64,000 nucleotides of DNA, from the NCBI GenBank assembly GCA_016926875.1, contig JAFGNU010000065.1, positions 1-64,000 of the forward strand, in the 5' to 3' direction. This DNA is from Anaerolineae bacterium. Its GTDB lineage: Bacteria > Chloroflexota > Anaerolineae > Aggregatilineales > Aggregatilineaceae. Within the stretch, counting starts at the first letter, position 1; the number at the start of each line of letters is the position of its first letter. This document shows positions 1 to 8,500 of the stretch, one piece after another. The position numbers and the translations under genes are program-made. The notes beneath the pieces were generated by a model. The model saw nothing but the letters and a program-made list of their open reading frames with translations. It searched no databases and was not told where the DNA came from.

Positions 1-84
1 GGATGGCCGAGTGGTTTAAGGCGGTGGTCTTGAAAACCACTGAGGCGTTATACGTCTCCGGGGGTTCGAATCCCTCTCCCTCCG
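1..84 (+). tRNA. tRNA-Ser(UGA), 5' end cut by window edge
   Basis: Class II tRNA with a long variable arm. The anticodon TGA lies at 31-33 in a seven-base loop. The T arm is at 60-76, and the 3' acceptor strand (77-83) TCCCTCC would need GGAGGGA on the 5' side. Only GGA is present, so about four bases lie upstream of the window. The discriminator is G84 and no CCA is encoded. It is followed after 21 bases by a second serine tRNA. Confidence 0.93.
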
Positions 85-105
85 CCTTACCAATTACATA
101 TACAC

Positions 106-195
106 GGGGAGGTGCCAGAGTGGTTGATTGGGGCCGCCTGCTAAGCGGTTAACCGGTGAAAAACCGGTTCGCAGGTTCGAATCCTGTCCTCCCCG
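106..195 (+). tRNA. tRNA-Ser(GCU)
   Basis: Complete class II tRNA. Acceptor strands GGGGAGG (106-112) and CCTCCCC (188-194) pair fully, the discriminator is G195, the anticodon GCT is at 140-142, there is a long variable arm rich in AACCGG pairing, and the T loop is TTCGAAT. CCA is not encoded. It is probably cotranscribed with the preceding tRNA-Ser and stopped by the hairpin just downstream. Confidence 0.96.
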
Positions 196-204
196 CCTGA
201 TCAA

Positions 205-237
205 AAAACCACGACGCCTGCTTGGGTCGTGGTTCTT
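205..237. terminator. Bidirectional intrinsic terminator
   Basis: AACCACGAC (207-215) pairs with GTCGTGGTT (226-234). A run of six A precedes it and CTTTTG follows. It can therefore end the tRNA transcript on the plus strand and the convergent membrane-protein gene on the minus strand. Confidence 0.85.
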
Positions 238-256
238 TTGATCGTCTGGCGGCGTG

Positions 257-907
257 CTACTGATCGTTGGACACTTCGTCCGATGTGCTCAGGCGCGACG
301 AACCGGGCGACGCGCTGCGTTTGCGCGAACCATACACCACCGGGCCGGTGAAGATCGGGGCATCCTGCTTGAGTTTACGCCTGGACTTGGCCAGCCGCCG
401 CTCCGGCGCGCGCACCATGTTTTTGATGATCAGGAAAATACCCACGCCGATCAGCAGCAGCGACCACCATATCTTACCCAAACCGCCGCCAACGTCGAAC
501 ACCAGCTCCATCAAGAACGCAAAGCAGACAAAACTCACCATGCCCGCCAGGATAAACGCGCGCCCTACTGCTTGCAGCCCGTCATCGTCTATCAGGCGGC
601 CCATCACGATAAAGCCCAAGCCCAGGAAGACGCCGTACAGCGTCCAGGCATAGGACCAGCTTTCCCAGTAGTGTGTCAGGTTTTGGATAAACAGCAGCAC
701 GCCCGTGCCGGTAATCAACATGCCGGGGATCGCAAATGCTGCCCCGACCGGCCCACGGATCATCGTCAGGGCCAGCAGCAGCAGGCCCGGCACAATAATA
801 AACATCGGCCACAACGCATCGATGCCGAGCATAAACAAAATACCAAGCCCGATCAAACCGATGGCGACCAACACGCGCGGCGTATTGTTTTGTCGTGTTT
901 CAACCAT
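257..907 (-). CDS. Polytopic membrane protein of unknown function
   Basis: A 216-residue protein starting at the ATG at 907, which has AAGGAG seven bases upstream; the frame is open further upstream but without such a site. After about 12 polar residues come roughly six hydrophobic segments, in pairs separated by short loops (for example the WPMFIIVPGLLLLAL and IWWSLLLIGVGIFLIIKN segments). A basic cytoplasmic tail of about 50 residues with RRLAKSRRKLKQD and a Ser-rich end follows. It resembles small DUF-type bacterial membrane proteins, but I do not recognise the family. It is monocistronic, converges on the tRNA-Ser pair and shares their terminator. Confidence 0.75.
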   Translation of the reverse strand: MVETRQNNTPRVLVAIGLIGLGILFMLGIDALWPMFIIVPGLLLLALTMIRGPVGAAFAIPGMLITGTGVLLFIQNLTHYWESWSYAWTLYGVFLGLGFIVMGRLIDDDGLQAVGRAFILAGMVSFVCFAFLMELVFDVGGGLGKIWWSLLLIGVGIFLIIKNMVRAPERRLAKSRRKLKQDAPIFTGPVVYGSRKRSASPGSSRLSTSDEVSNDQ

Positions 908-1101
908 CGCTTCTGCTCCTTGAGATAGCAATCCGGTATATCTTAGAGACAATCTATACCACAGTACGCGCCAGCCGGGCGAAAGTTTCCCGCTTCACAC
1001 AAAATTCACACTGCTCCCGGTCGATTGTTGTGTATAATCGGAGAAGCAGCGCCCGGACAGGCTGCTGTCTCGTCATCAACCCGACTGGGGGAAGCACTGA
1101 T

Positions 1102-1428
1102 ATGTCCGATCAACTCTCCGGTACGCCGCCCACCGTGGCCCCGCCAACGTCGATCCCGGAAGCCAGCAGTACGGCGACGCCATGGCGGTGTCTGCGCTGC
1201 GGCTCGCCCGACCTGGCATCGGCCTATTTGATCGACTACAGCGACAAGTTCCGCCAACTTCGGCTCGCGCCCAAAGCGCTCAAGCTGAACATCATCTCCC
1301 GCCTGCTGCGCCCGTTCCGGCGATTGGTGAAAGTCAATGCCCAGGTGTGCCGCCGCTGTGGTGCGATTATGCTGGAAGCCGACCCGGACGAGTTCGAGAT
1401 AGCAGAACGTCACTACGGGCGCCGGTAA
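1102..1428 (+). CDS. Small zinc-ribbon protein
   Basis: A 108-residue protein. The ATG at 1102 follows a GGGGGAAG site, and a TATAAT box lies at 1033-1038. Two CxxC knuckles, CLRCG near residue 33 and CRRCG near residue 88, frame a basic middle part. This is the pattern of a zinc ribbon split by an insertion. Such proteins usually bind nucleic acid or a protein partner, but nothing here shows the target. It lies 21 bases before the J-domain gene and is probably cotranscribed with it. Function unknown. Confidence 0.7.
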   Translation: MSDQLSGTPPTVAPPTSIPEASSTATPWRCLRCGSPDLASAYLIDYSDKFRQLRLAPKALKLNIISRLLRPFRRLVKVNAQVCRRCGAIMLEADPDEFEIAERHYGRR

Positions 1429-1449
1429 TCGAAGGATCAAACAGAGCAC

Positions 1450-2508
1450 ATGCGCCGCAAGATCACCTATGATCCCGACCGGGATTACTACATCATCCTG
1501 GGCATCCAGGACGACGCTTCACTGGACGAAATTCGCCAGTCCTATCGTCACCGCGTGCGCGAGGTGCATCCTGACCTGCATCCCGAACAGGCAGATTGGG
1601 CCACCGACCAGATTCAGCTTATCAACGAAGCCTACAGCGTGCTGCGCAATCCCCGGCAGCGCAAAGAATACGATAAGCAGCGCTGGCCACATGCAGCCCA
1701 TTATCCCCGCAGCCAGCGGTCCACCTACCACAGCCCGTTCAGCGGCTCCAGATACGATCCAAACGTGCCCTGGTGGGACCAGATTCCCCAGCGCCCGGCT
1801 CGCCACCCTTTCGCAGCCGATCCCCCGTCTCATCTCCACACGGCCACAGCCGCCGGGCAGCCGCTCTGGCAGGTGGTATCGGACTGGCTGCGCGATCACC
1901 GGCTGGACACGCTCGATCAACTCTGGATGCACCTGGTCAGGCTGTGGCACAGCCCACATGCTGGTCTGTTATCGGTCCTGGCTATCCTGTTGGCGCTGAA
2001 TGTCAGCCTGATCATCTATTTCCTGTTTGTGCCGGAAAGCGACAGCGGTTTTCTGCGCAACCTGTTCGGCGACGGCTTATCAGATGCCAGCCAGTCATCC
2101 GACGAACGGGCGACACAGCCAGTCCTCACCGTGACACCAGAGTCCTTAGTACAGTGGACGTGTGATGATCCCCACGCGCAGATCAGCCGACCGGCCAAGT
2201 ACGAGGCAGTGGGGGATACGCTGGCGGTATACGGCACAGCAGCACATCCTGAGATGTGGAATTACAGGGTTGAGATCGGCTACCTGGGCCAGTCCATCGC
2301 GTCCAACATGGCCCCGTCCGGCTGGACCAGGGTGCGCGCGGCACCATCCAACCAGAGTATACGGGAGCCAGCGGTAGATGATGACCTGCTGGCAGACGGT
2401 GTTGATCTGTCCGGCGAACCTGCCGGATACTACGTGATCCGCCTGCGCGTGACGCTGATCGACGGCAGCGAGCTTGACCCGTGCGACGTGATCGTGCGAC
2501 ACCAGTAA
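1450..2508 (+). CDS. Membrane-anchored J-domain protein
   Basis: A 352-residue protein. The N-terminal J domain spans about residues 12-78 and holds the HPD motif at 40-42, which in this family stimulates the ATPase of DnaK. A Pro/His-rich linker follows, then one transmembrane helix at about 172-194, then an extracytoplasmic domain of about 150 residues with two Cys and no recognised fold. The J domain would face the cytoplasm. It has no Gly/Phe region or zinc finger, so it is not canonical DnaJ. It follows the zinc-ribbon gene by 21 bases and converges with the metalloprotease gene at 2532. The client is unknown; recruitment of Hsp70 to the membrane is inference. Confidence 0.82.
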   Translation: MRRKITYDPDRDYYIILGIQDDASLDEIRQSYRHRVREVHPDLHPEQADWATDQIQLINEAYSVLRNPRQRKEYDKQRWPHAAHYPRSQRSTYHSPFSGSRYDPNVPWWDQIPQRPARHPFAADPPSHLHTATAAGQPLWQVVSDWLRDHRLDTLDQLWMHLVRLWHSPHAGLLSVLAILLALNVSLIIYFLFVPESDSGFLRNLFGDGLSDASQSSDERATQPVLTVTPESLVQWTCDDPHAQISRPAKYEAVGDTLAVYGTAAHPEMWNYRVEIGYLGQSIASNMAPSGWTRVRAAPSNQSIREPAVDDDLLADGVDLSGEPAGYYVIRLRVTLIDGSELDPCDVIVRHQ

Positions 2509-2531
2509 GCTCTCGCCCTGCTTCTGTGCGA

Positions 2532-3119
2532 TCAGATCAGGCTGTCCGGATCGTCGCCTTGCGCGTAGGCGAAACCGTCGATAAAGCCCCTGGCGCGTTC
2601 GGTGTGCGGGTACCGGGCGAGGTAATCCCAGAAATCCGGGCTGTGATTGGGAAACTGGCGGTGCGCCAACTCGTGCGCGATCACATAATCCACCACGTAG
2701 GCAGGCCAGTCGCTGATACGGCTGCTGATGCGAATATCGCCGTCGGTTGTCCCGCCGTAGGTACAGCTCCCCAGCCGCTTCGTCATATTACCGACCCACC
2801 GGATCGTGTGCCAGCGCAGTTCGCCGTCGAAATACGCGCGGTTGAGCTGACTCGCCCGCTGTTCCAGGTCACCATCATGGCGCTGCCGCGACCGGGAGCG
2901 CTGTTTGAGCACGCGCGCGACAATATCGTCCAGCAGCTTTTCAAGCTGGTCCGACCGGACACGCGCCGGGACACGCACGCGGATCGTTTCGCCGTGCAGC
3001 GTCCAGCGGGCCGACGTGCGCAGCCGCCGGTCGCGCGCAACCTCAACCGTCAGGGTATAGGGGCCATCCGGCACACGGCGCATCACCTGAGCTTGTGGCT
3101 TGTCTGGTTTCCTTTTCAC
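2532..3119 (-). CDS. YgjP-like (DUF45) metal-dependent hydrolase
   Basis: A 195-residue protein. The C-terminal third holds HELAH followed by a His about ten residues later (HELAHRQFPNHSPDFW), the zinc site of the YgjP/WLM-like M48-related group. The N-terminal half is basic and Arg-rich. I chose the GTG at 3119, which has GGGAGAA upstream; an ATG at 3083 is the alternative. The family is of uncertain substrate and often sits near DNA-repair or restriction genes, but no such neighbour is present. It follows the BTAD gene on the same strand, separated by a terminator. Confidence 0.8.
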   Translation of the reverse strand: MKRKPDKPQAQVMRRVPDGPYTLTVEVARDRRLRTSARWTLHGETIRVRVPARVRSDQLEKLLDDIVARVLKQRSRSRQRHDGDLEQRASQLNRAYFDGELRWHTIRWVGNMTKRLGSCTYGGTTDGDIRISSRISDWPAYVVDYVIAHELAHRQFPNHSPDFWDYLARYPHTERARGFIDGFAYAQGDDPDSLI

Positions 3120-3139
3120 CGGCCTGCTTCTCCCGGATC

Positions 3140-3175
3140 GAAAAAACAGCGCCGTCTGATTTTCAAAACGGCGCT
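3140..3175 (-). terminator. Intrinsic terminator after the BTAD regulator
   Basis: Read on the minus strand, AGCGCCGT (3175-3168) pairs over eight bases with ACGGCGCT (3155-3148), followed by G and six T. It separates the regulator gene from the metalloprotease gene. Confidence 0.88.
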
Positions 3176-3230
3176 TATCAGTATAGCACACTGCCCAGCA
3201 TGACCGGGCACTGGCGATATTCAACCGCGT

Positions 3231-4505
3231 TTATATTGCGGCAATGGTGTCATACAGGCGGCGCGTGTCTTTGGATGGCTCAACGCCAAACATCGACTTA
3301 AGCGTCTGGGTCAACTGCTGGTACTGGTAGATCGCGTCGTCGCGCCTGCCCTGCTGGTAGTAGATCAGCATAACGTCGCGGTGTACGTCTTCCCAATCCG
3401 GCTTTTCGCGCAGCGCACGCAGCAGATAGCCCAACGCGTGATCCATCTCACCCAGCCCGCGATGGAAACGCCCCAATCCGATCAACGCCTGCGCGTAGCG
3501 GTGTTTGAGTTCGGCGCGGCGCGTTTCGACCCAGGGCCGTTTGATCCCCGGCAAAAAGTCGGTGCGGTAAATCTGGATAGCTTTATACCAGTTAGCAGGG
3601 GCGTTTTCTTCGTATTCGATGGCGTCGGTAACGGCGTCTTCAAACAGGCGTGCATCATAGTGTACCGACAGGCGCACCGACGGGATATAGAATCCGCCGG
3701 AGTAGTTGGTCAGCTCGTACCCTAACCGTTCGCTGATCTTTCGCTTGGTCACATGAAAGACATTGGTCGCTTCCTTCACCGACATCTTCGGCCAGAAGAC
3801 TTCAAATATCTCATCTCGTGTAACCATTGGATTTTCAACGAAGTAATAGAACAGATGTCTGGGCAGCGATCCATCCCAGCGCGTGACAGGACGCCCGTCA
3901 ATATACACGTGGCCCCCGGCGAGCGAGAACACTTCCAGTTGTCCCAACCGGGGTTCTTCGCCATAAATTCCGCCATCGAGCGCCTCGTCATTGCCCACGA
4001 CCGCCGCCTGCCCGGCGTGTAGCAGGTCGTTCCACGGCTGCAGATCAAGCAGTCGAGCACTAATAGCGATCTGGGCATGGGCGGGCATGGCTTCCGGCAG
4101 CGCGCGGAAGAAACGATCAGCCGCTTTGTTCATCCGCAGCCGGTCGAATGTATCCAGCAGCAAGATGAACGATTCGGAGCGCAGCATAAACAGGTCGGCA
4201 CCAAATGCGGCGGCCAAGTCTTCGGGATCGGCCCGGCTGGCGAGCGCAGCGCGCGTCTGGTCACCAAACCCGGCAGGGAAAACCTCGTCATTCACCATAT
4301 GATCCAGCCAGGCGTTGAGTGTAGCATCATCTTTCGCCAGGCTGTAGTAAATGACATATTGCCCGTAATGCTGCAAAAACATCGCAACCAATGCATTACG
4401 CCCACGGTGGCGGGGATACAGGATTACCAGTGGTCTTTCACGAAGCTTGTCTTGAAACTCAGCGAAGGACGTTTCGGCGACGATTTCTACAGTTGTTGGT
4501 ATCAT
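3231..4505 (-). CDS. BTAD-domain transcriptional regulator with degenerate NTPase region
   Basis: A 424-residue protein with GAGGAG ahead of its ATG. The C-terminal two thirds hold a winged-helix segment (about 190-270) and a TPR-like bacterial transcriptional activation domain (about 275-424), as in SARP/AfsR-type regulators. The first 190 residues look like the AAA/STAND part of MalT-type proteins. The expected Walker A is replaced by PRHRGRNA, with no GKT/S, while a Walker B-like LLLDTFDRL remains. It probably binds DNA; ATP hydrolysis looks lost. The targets are unknown. The divergent lipoprotein gene at 4898, about 390 bases upstream, is one candidate, by position only. Confidence 0.78.
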   Translation of the reverse strand: MIPTTVEIVAETSFAEFQDKLRERPLVILYPRHRGRNALVAMFLQHYGQYVIYYSLAKDDATLNAWLDHMVNDEVFPAGFGDQTRAALASRADPEDLAAAFGADLFMLRSESFILLLDTFDRLRMNKAADRFFRALPEAMPAHAQIAISARLLDLQPWNDLLHAGQAAVVGNDEALDGGIYGEEPRLGQLEVFSLAGGHVYIDGRPVTRWDGSLPRHLFYYFVENPMVTRDEIFEVFWPKMSVKEATNVFHVTKRKISERLGYELTNYSGGFYIPSVRLSVHYDARLFEDAVTDAIEYEENAPANWYKAIQIYRTDFLPGIKRPWVETRRAELKHRYAQALIGLGRFHRGLGEMDHALGYLLRALREKPDWEDVHRDVMLIYYQQGRRDDAIYQYQQLTQTLKSMFGVEPSKDTRRLYDTIAAI

Positions 4506-4897
4506 TGTCTCCTCATTTTACACAATGTTCAAGGGAGTAATATGTGTGACACTACAGATCATGCGCTGATTGTCCGGCATGCCCGTAGTCCCCGTTTTGT
4601 ACATGACTTTCCGGCGGACGTCATAGGAACCACGCCCAGGCCGGGTGATAGGCCAAACACGAACCTTGTCCACCGGTTTAACCTTAATCACCCGTACGCG
4701 CATTGTAGATTATGCCTGAAACGTTCAATTCTGTCAATCAACAGAAACTTTATACCTACTACCAATACGTAACCTGCTGTTAAGGTGGCCTCACATCTTT
4801 CGTTAAGACTCAACATTTTGCCACATGCTACCCCCAACCCGGCGAAACCGCTATAATGCGACCAGATAAACCTGTTAAGCTGGTAGGGAGAGACAGC
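4506..4897. promoter_or_regulatory. Divergent intergenic region with inverted repeat
   Basis: No gene is visible in these 392 bases between the BTAD gene (minus) and the lipoprotein gene (plus). It contains TTCTGT-N6-ACAGAA at 4729-4746, a perfect inverted repeat of operator size, and TATAAT at 4852-4857, 40 bases before the lipoprotein start. No good -35 box accompanies that TATAAT. An operator role for the repeat is inference. Confidence 0.4.
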
Positions 4898-5713
4898 ATG
4901 TCCCACCTGAAAACTGCCGGGATATTATTGTCGTTTGCTGCCGTTGGCATGGCCGCCTGTACACCGCCGGACAGTGACCAGCCGGTGCCAACCGTTGCGG
5001 ATATCAACCAACTGCCGACGTCCATCTTCCTGACAGAGAATGCCCCGCCGCCTGGATTCGGTGAAGTAGCCTTCAACCCAATCGACGCCAACCTGTCGGA
5101 TCGGCAGGGCTGGACCTATACCGCCACCGGGCGCTTTGAGGGCACGTTCGCCGGTACGGACGAGCCAGCCGAGGGCACATTTGAGGCGCAGGTATGGGCT
5201 AACGAGTTGGGCGAAGCGCGGCGCGTAGTGCTGCAAATTGAAGGCGTGGCACTGTCACCAGAGGAAAAGCTGCTCACGCTGGAAGGGGTGCGGCTCAGCA
5301 ACGACTATTACATCGTGGACAATAACGGCCAGTGCACCGTTGGCGGCGACAGCGCCTCGGTGATCGCGGACCTGTCCGCCGGGCAGTTGATCGGCGGCGT
5401 GGTCAGGGCGGTACCGACCGGTCACCAGCAGGCCATCGACGGTATGCAGACCTGGCAGTATACTTTCGCGCTACAGGATATGCGCTTCCCTGCCGTTCAC
5501 GTGGGCGCAGACAGCCGGGTCACGCCGGAAGCCGACCTGTGGATTGCGCCGGAAATCAACGCCGTACTGTTGTTCGAAGCTACGCTAACTGTTGAGAACG
5601 TGCGCATCCTGTCCGCCGAGCGCCCGGTTTCCGGCACGCTGTATCTACGCTACGAACTCAGCGTGACCGACCTGGACGTGCTGCCCAATATCTCGATTCC
5701 GCACGGGTGTTAG
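4898..5713 (+). CDS. Predicted lipoprotein of unknown function
   Basis: A 271-residue protein whose ATG at 4898 follows GTAGGGAGA. The signal peptide ends in the lipobox VGMAAC, with the lipidated Cys at 21, followed by a Pro/Asp-rich linker. The rest reads as a beta-rich extracytoplasmic domain without Cys pairs or catalytic motifs that I can name. It lies between the BTAD regulator and dnaN. Its -10 box and leader resemble those of dnaN (see findings). Confidence 0.78.
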   Translation: MSHLKTAGILLSFAAVGMAACTPPDSDQPVPTVADINQLPTSIFLTENAPPPGFGEVAFNPIDANLSDRQGWTYTATGRFEGTFAGTDEPAEGTFEAQVWANELGEARRVVLQIEGVALSPEEKLLTLEGVRLSNDYYIVDNNGQCTVGGDSASVIADLSAGQLIGGVVRAVPTGHQQAIDGMQTWQYTFALQDMRFPAVHVGADSRVTPEADLWIAPEINAVLLFEATLTVENVRILSAERPVSGTLYLRYELSVTDLDVLPNISIPHGC

Positions 5714-5718
5714 AACGT

Positions 5719-5747
5719 TTGTCGTAGGGTAAGCGGGCAGGTATAAT
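5719..5747 (+). promoter_or_regulatory. Promoter of dnaN
   Basis: TTGTCG (5719-5724), a 17-base spacer and TATAAT (5742-5747). This would give a leader of about 47 bases before the dnaN ATG. Confidence 0.7.
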
Positions 5748-5800
5748 TGCGCTGATACCTGTTAAAGAACTCAGACACGGCCTGTAGGGAGAACAAACAC

Positions 5801-6943
5801 ATGCGCGTATCTGTTTTGCAAGAAAATCTGTACAAAGGACTCAGCATCGTTGGCCGCGCAATCCAGAGCCGCCCGACGCTGCCTATTCTGGTGAACGTGA
5901 TGATTGCCACCGATGACGCGCGCTTGCAGCTCTCTGCGACAAACCTGGAGCTTGGCATCACTGCCTGGATCGGGGCGAAAGTCGAAGAGGACGGCGCGAT
6001 CACCGTTCCGGCCCGCACCTTGCTCGAACTGGTCAGCACCCTGCCCCCGGAGCGTGTCGATATGGACCTGGACGTCCGCACGCTGACGCTGCACCTGCGC
6101 TGCGCGGGCAAATCCGCGAACATTAAGGGAATGGATGCAACCGAGTTCCCGCTAATGCCAGAGTTTGATCCCGAACGCGCCATCGCTGTACGCGCCGACG
6201 TGTTCAAAGAGATGATCGACCAGGTGGTATTTGCCTCTGCCAAAGAAGACAACCGCCCGATCCTGACCGGGGTGCTGGTGCGCTTTGAAGGTGATGTGCT
6301 CACGCTGGCATCAGCGGACGGCTACCGGCTGTCGGTGCGCACCGCCGAGCTGGAGTTTGGCGTGGGCGACCGCGAGCCGGAACCGATGATCATCCCTTCG
6401 CGCACGCTGCAAGAGCTAAGCCGGATCATCAGTGACGAAGACGACGAGGTGTTGATCGCGCTGCCGGATCAGCGCAACCAGGTGATGTTCAGCCTCAAGA
6501 GCGTGGTGATCGTGTCGCAGGTGATCGAGGGCAAGTTCCCCGACTACGAAGCGATCATCCCGCGCAGCTACGAAACCAGCCTGCTGGCCTATACCGACGA
6601 CCTGCTGGCCGCGTGCCGCAGCTCCGAGGTATTCGCCAAAGACTCGGCCAATACGGCCAAGATCATGATCGAGCCGAGCGGCAACATCAATACACCGGGA
6701 CGTGTGATCGTGGCGGGCAAGTCGCAGGAAAAAGGCGACGCCGAGGCGCCAATTGACGCCAGCATCGAAGGCGAAGCGGTCGAGGTAGCTTTCAATATCC
6801 GCTACCTGATCGACGTGCTGAACGTGATCCGCGAAGACCAGGTGGTGCTGGAAACCAGCGGGCCAACCGCGCCGGGGGTGGTGCGTCCCGCCGGGCGTGA
6901 TGACTTCATCCATGTGATCATGCCCATGTCCACCGGGCGGTAA
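5801..6943 (+). CDS. dnaN: DNA polymerase III subunit beta (sliding clamp)
   Basis: A 380-residue protein, the usual length for the bacterial clamp. It starts MRVSVLQENLYKGLSIVGRA and shows the three repeated clamp domains: RPTLPILVNV in the first, EMIDQVVFASAKEDNRPILTG in the second, and the C-terminal PTAPGVVRP...MPM segment in the third. The dimer encircles DNA and tethers the replicase and repair partners. GTAGGGAGA precedes the ATG. It has its own promoter and terminator and is not next to dnaA, gyrB or recF here. Confidence 0.97.
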   Translation: MRVSVLQENLYKGLSIVGRAIQSRPTLPILVNVMIATDDARLQLSATNLELGITAWIGAKVEEDGAITVPARTLLELVSTLPPERVDMDLDVRTLTLHLRCAGKSANIKGMDATEFPLMPEFDPERAIAVRADVFKEMIDQVVFASAKEDNRPILTGVLVRFEGDVLTLASADGYRLSVRTAELEFGVGDREPEPMIIPSRTLQELSRIISDEDDEVLIALPDQRNQVMFSLKSVVIVSQVIEGKFPDYEAIIPRSYETSLLAYTDDLLAACRSSEVFAKDSANTAKIMIEPSGNINTPGRVIVAGKSQEKGDAEAPIDASIEGEAVEVAFNIRYLIDVLNVIREDQVVLETSGPTAPGVVRPAGRDDFIHVIMPMSTGR

Positions 6944-6966
6944 ACTGGTGATCGCTGTGCATACAG

Positions 6967-7000
6967 ACCCGGTCAGCCTTGTCGGATGGCCGGGTTTTTT
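6967..7000 (+). terminator. Intrinsic terminator after dnaN
   Basis: ACCCGG (6967-6972) pairs with CCGGGT (6990-6995), with further pairing of the inner bases, followed by a run of six T in all. Confidence 0.85.
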
Positions 7001-7030
7001 GATCGCTGCCAGTGTACAGGAGATAGCCGG

Positions 7031-7648
7031 ATGAGCAAGCCGTTTAACTACGCGCGGCTGTACGACCGGATGGCCCCGTTTTACGCGCCCGCGATGCGCC
7101 TGCTGCCGGTGTGGCGGCGCTATACCGAAAGCGCCCTGCCCTGGCTGTCCGAAGCCGGGACCGTGCTGGAAATTGGACCGGGGCCGGGCGTGCTGCTGCG
7201 CAAGCTGTCCGAGCGCCACCCGTTGGCCGTCGGATTCGACCTGTCACCGGGTATGCTGCGACAGGCGCAGCGACACTTACGTCGCGCCGGGCTGCCGGTC
7301 AGGTTGGCGCAAGGCGACGCAACCCATCTACCGTTTGCCGAAAACAGCTTCGACGGCGTGGTAATGACCTTCGCTTTTTCCGCCATCCCCGACGGGCAGG
7401 CCGCACTTGACGAGGTAGCGCGCGTACTGCGGCCCGGTGGCCTGGGGGCGCTGGTGGATGCCTGCCGCCCGGACAACGGCAGCCGGATCGCGTGCTGGCT
7501 GGCGCGGCAGTGGGAGCGGTTTGGCGACTTTATGCGCGACGAGTCGGCCCTGATGCGTGCGGCGGGACTGGTGATCGTTGAGCGGCGCGAGTTTGGCGCG
7601 TTTAACAGCATCCGGATCACGGTCGGGCGCAAACCGGGCGGGGCATAA
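7031..7648 (+). CDS. Class I SAM-dependent methyltransferase
   Basis: A 205-residue protein whose ATG at 7031 follows AGGAGA. The Rossmann-fold motif I is VLEIGPGPG (about 41-49), the acidic motif II is FDLSPGM, and a motif III/IV region carries GDATHLPFAENSFDGVVMTF. This is the methyltransferase-11/UbiE-like pattern. A short helical C terminus holds no specificity motif that I can read, so the substrate is unknown; lipid quinones and small metabolites are common for this group. It has its own context between the dnaN terminator and a later promoter. Confidence 0.88.
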   Translation: MSKPFNYARLYDRMAPFYAPAMRLLPVWRRYTESALPWLSEAGTVLEIGPGPGVLLRKLSERHPLAVGFDLSPGMLRQAQRHLRRAGLPVRLAQGDATHLPFAENSFDGVVMTFAFSAIPDGQAALDEVARVLRPGGLGALVDACRPDNGSRIACWLARQWERFGDFMRDESALMRAAGLVIVERREFGAFNSIRITVGRKPGGA

Positions 7649-7656
7649 CTCAACAT

Positions 7657-7684
7657 TTGCTCCTGCCGCCAAATAGACTACACT
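7657..7684 (+). promoter_or_regulatory. Promoter for the two small membrane-protein genes
   Basis: TTGCTC (7657-7662), a 16-base spacer and TACACT (7679-7684), about 70 bases before the ATG at 7756. Confidence 0.5.
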
Positions 7685-7755
7685 CGTGACAACAACAGCG
7701 CTTGCGCCGCCCCAAAAGCCGACTAAGATCGTGGGCGAAGGAAGGAGCTTGTTCG

Positions 7756-8100
7756 ATGCAAACCGCCGGTTATTTTTTCCTGGCTTTGTTTGCCGTCACC
7801 CTGTTTGTTTTGTATATCGCCATCCGGCGCACATGGGGGCAAACACTATATCTCAGTAGCATGGGGGCGATCATCAGTGTCGCCTCCGTGATCCTGTACG
7901 CCCTGACCTACGAGAAAACATCGACCGCACAGGCGATCTTTGCCGGGCTTGTCGTCGGACTGGGGTTTACCGCAGTCGTGGTTATCATCGCGCTGTTTTT
8001 CCGGACAAACCAGCCATCGGCTGAGATCAAGCTTGCCTCTCAACAACCAGAGAAAGGATCATTTGATGGAGAACGTAATCATGCTGAGACGCCAGAGTAA
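7756..8100 (+). CDS. Small three-helix membrane protein
   Basis: A 114-residue protein; the ATG at 7756 follows GAAGGAAGGAGC. Three hydrophobic segments lie at about 4-22, 31-49 and 57-77, followed by a charged cytoplasmic tail. No family recognised. Its last 35 bases overlap the start of the PH-domain gene, so the two are translationally coupled and may act together at the membrane. Confidence 0.72.
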   Translation: MQTAGYFFLALFAVTLFVLYIAIRRTWGQTLYLSSMGAIISVASVILYALTYEKTSTAQAIFAGLVVGLGFTAVVVIIALFFRTNQPSAEIKLASQQPEKGSFDGERNHAETPE

Positions 8101-8500
8101 GCGCCGCCCGCAGTTCTGGTTTAAAGCGATCTTCTCGCTGGGCCTCTGGCTGCTGTGGTGGCGTAACAACTACCTGGCGCTAAGCGAGCAGGCCATCATT
8201 CGGCGGAGAGGCGTCTTCACCAAAGAAGAACGCGCCGTACCACTCAACCGGGTGCAGGACATCTCGATCAGCTACGGCATCGTCCGGCGTATCCTGGGGC
8301 ATGGCGACATCCGCATCGAGACGGCGGGCACCGCAGGCACCGAGATCGTGATGAAAAACATCGATAAGCCGGAAGAGTTCCGCGAAAAAGTCTTTGCCCG
8401 GATTGACGAGTTCTACGGCGAAGAGGAACCCGCCGAACCGGAAAAGCCCAAGAAGGCAGAAACAGAAGTAGAAGCAGAACCAGAGGAAAGCGCCGAATAA
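8066..8500 (+). CDS. Bacterial PH-domain (bPH2/DUF304-like) membrane protein
   Basis: A 144-residue protein; the ATG at 8066 lies inside the end of the previous gene and follows AGAAAGGA. A hydrophobic segment at about 19-32 (FSLGLWLLWW) leads into a domain reading ALSEQAIIRRRGVFTKEER, then PLNRVQDISI and GHGDIRIETAG. This is the signature order of bPH2 domains. The tail is almost entirely Glu, Lys and Pro. Such proteins associate with the membrane; the ligand is unknown. Confidence 0.82.
   Translation: MENVIMLRRQSKRRPQFWFKAIFSLGLWLLWWRNNYLALSEQAIIRRRGVFTKEERAVPLNRVQDISISYGIVRRILGHGDIRIETAGTAGTEIVMKNIDKPEEFREKVFARIDEFYGEEEPAEPEKPKKAETEVEAEPEESAE

Noticed and set aside
4518-4703. 61-codon minus-strand frame upstream of the BTAD gene
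   Set aside because: No ribosome-binding site and no protein-like composition; it lies in a regulatory region.
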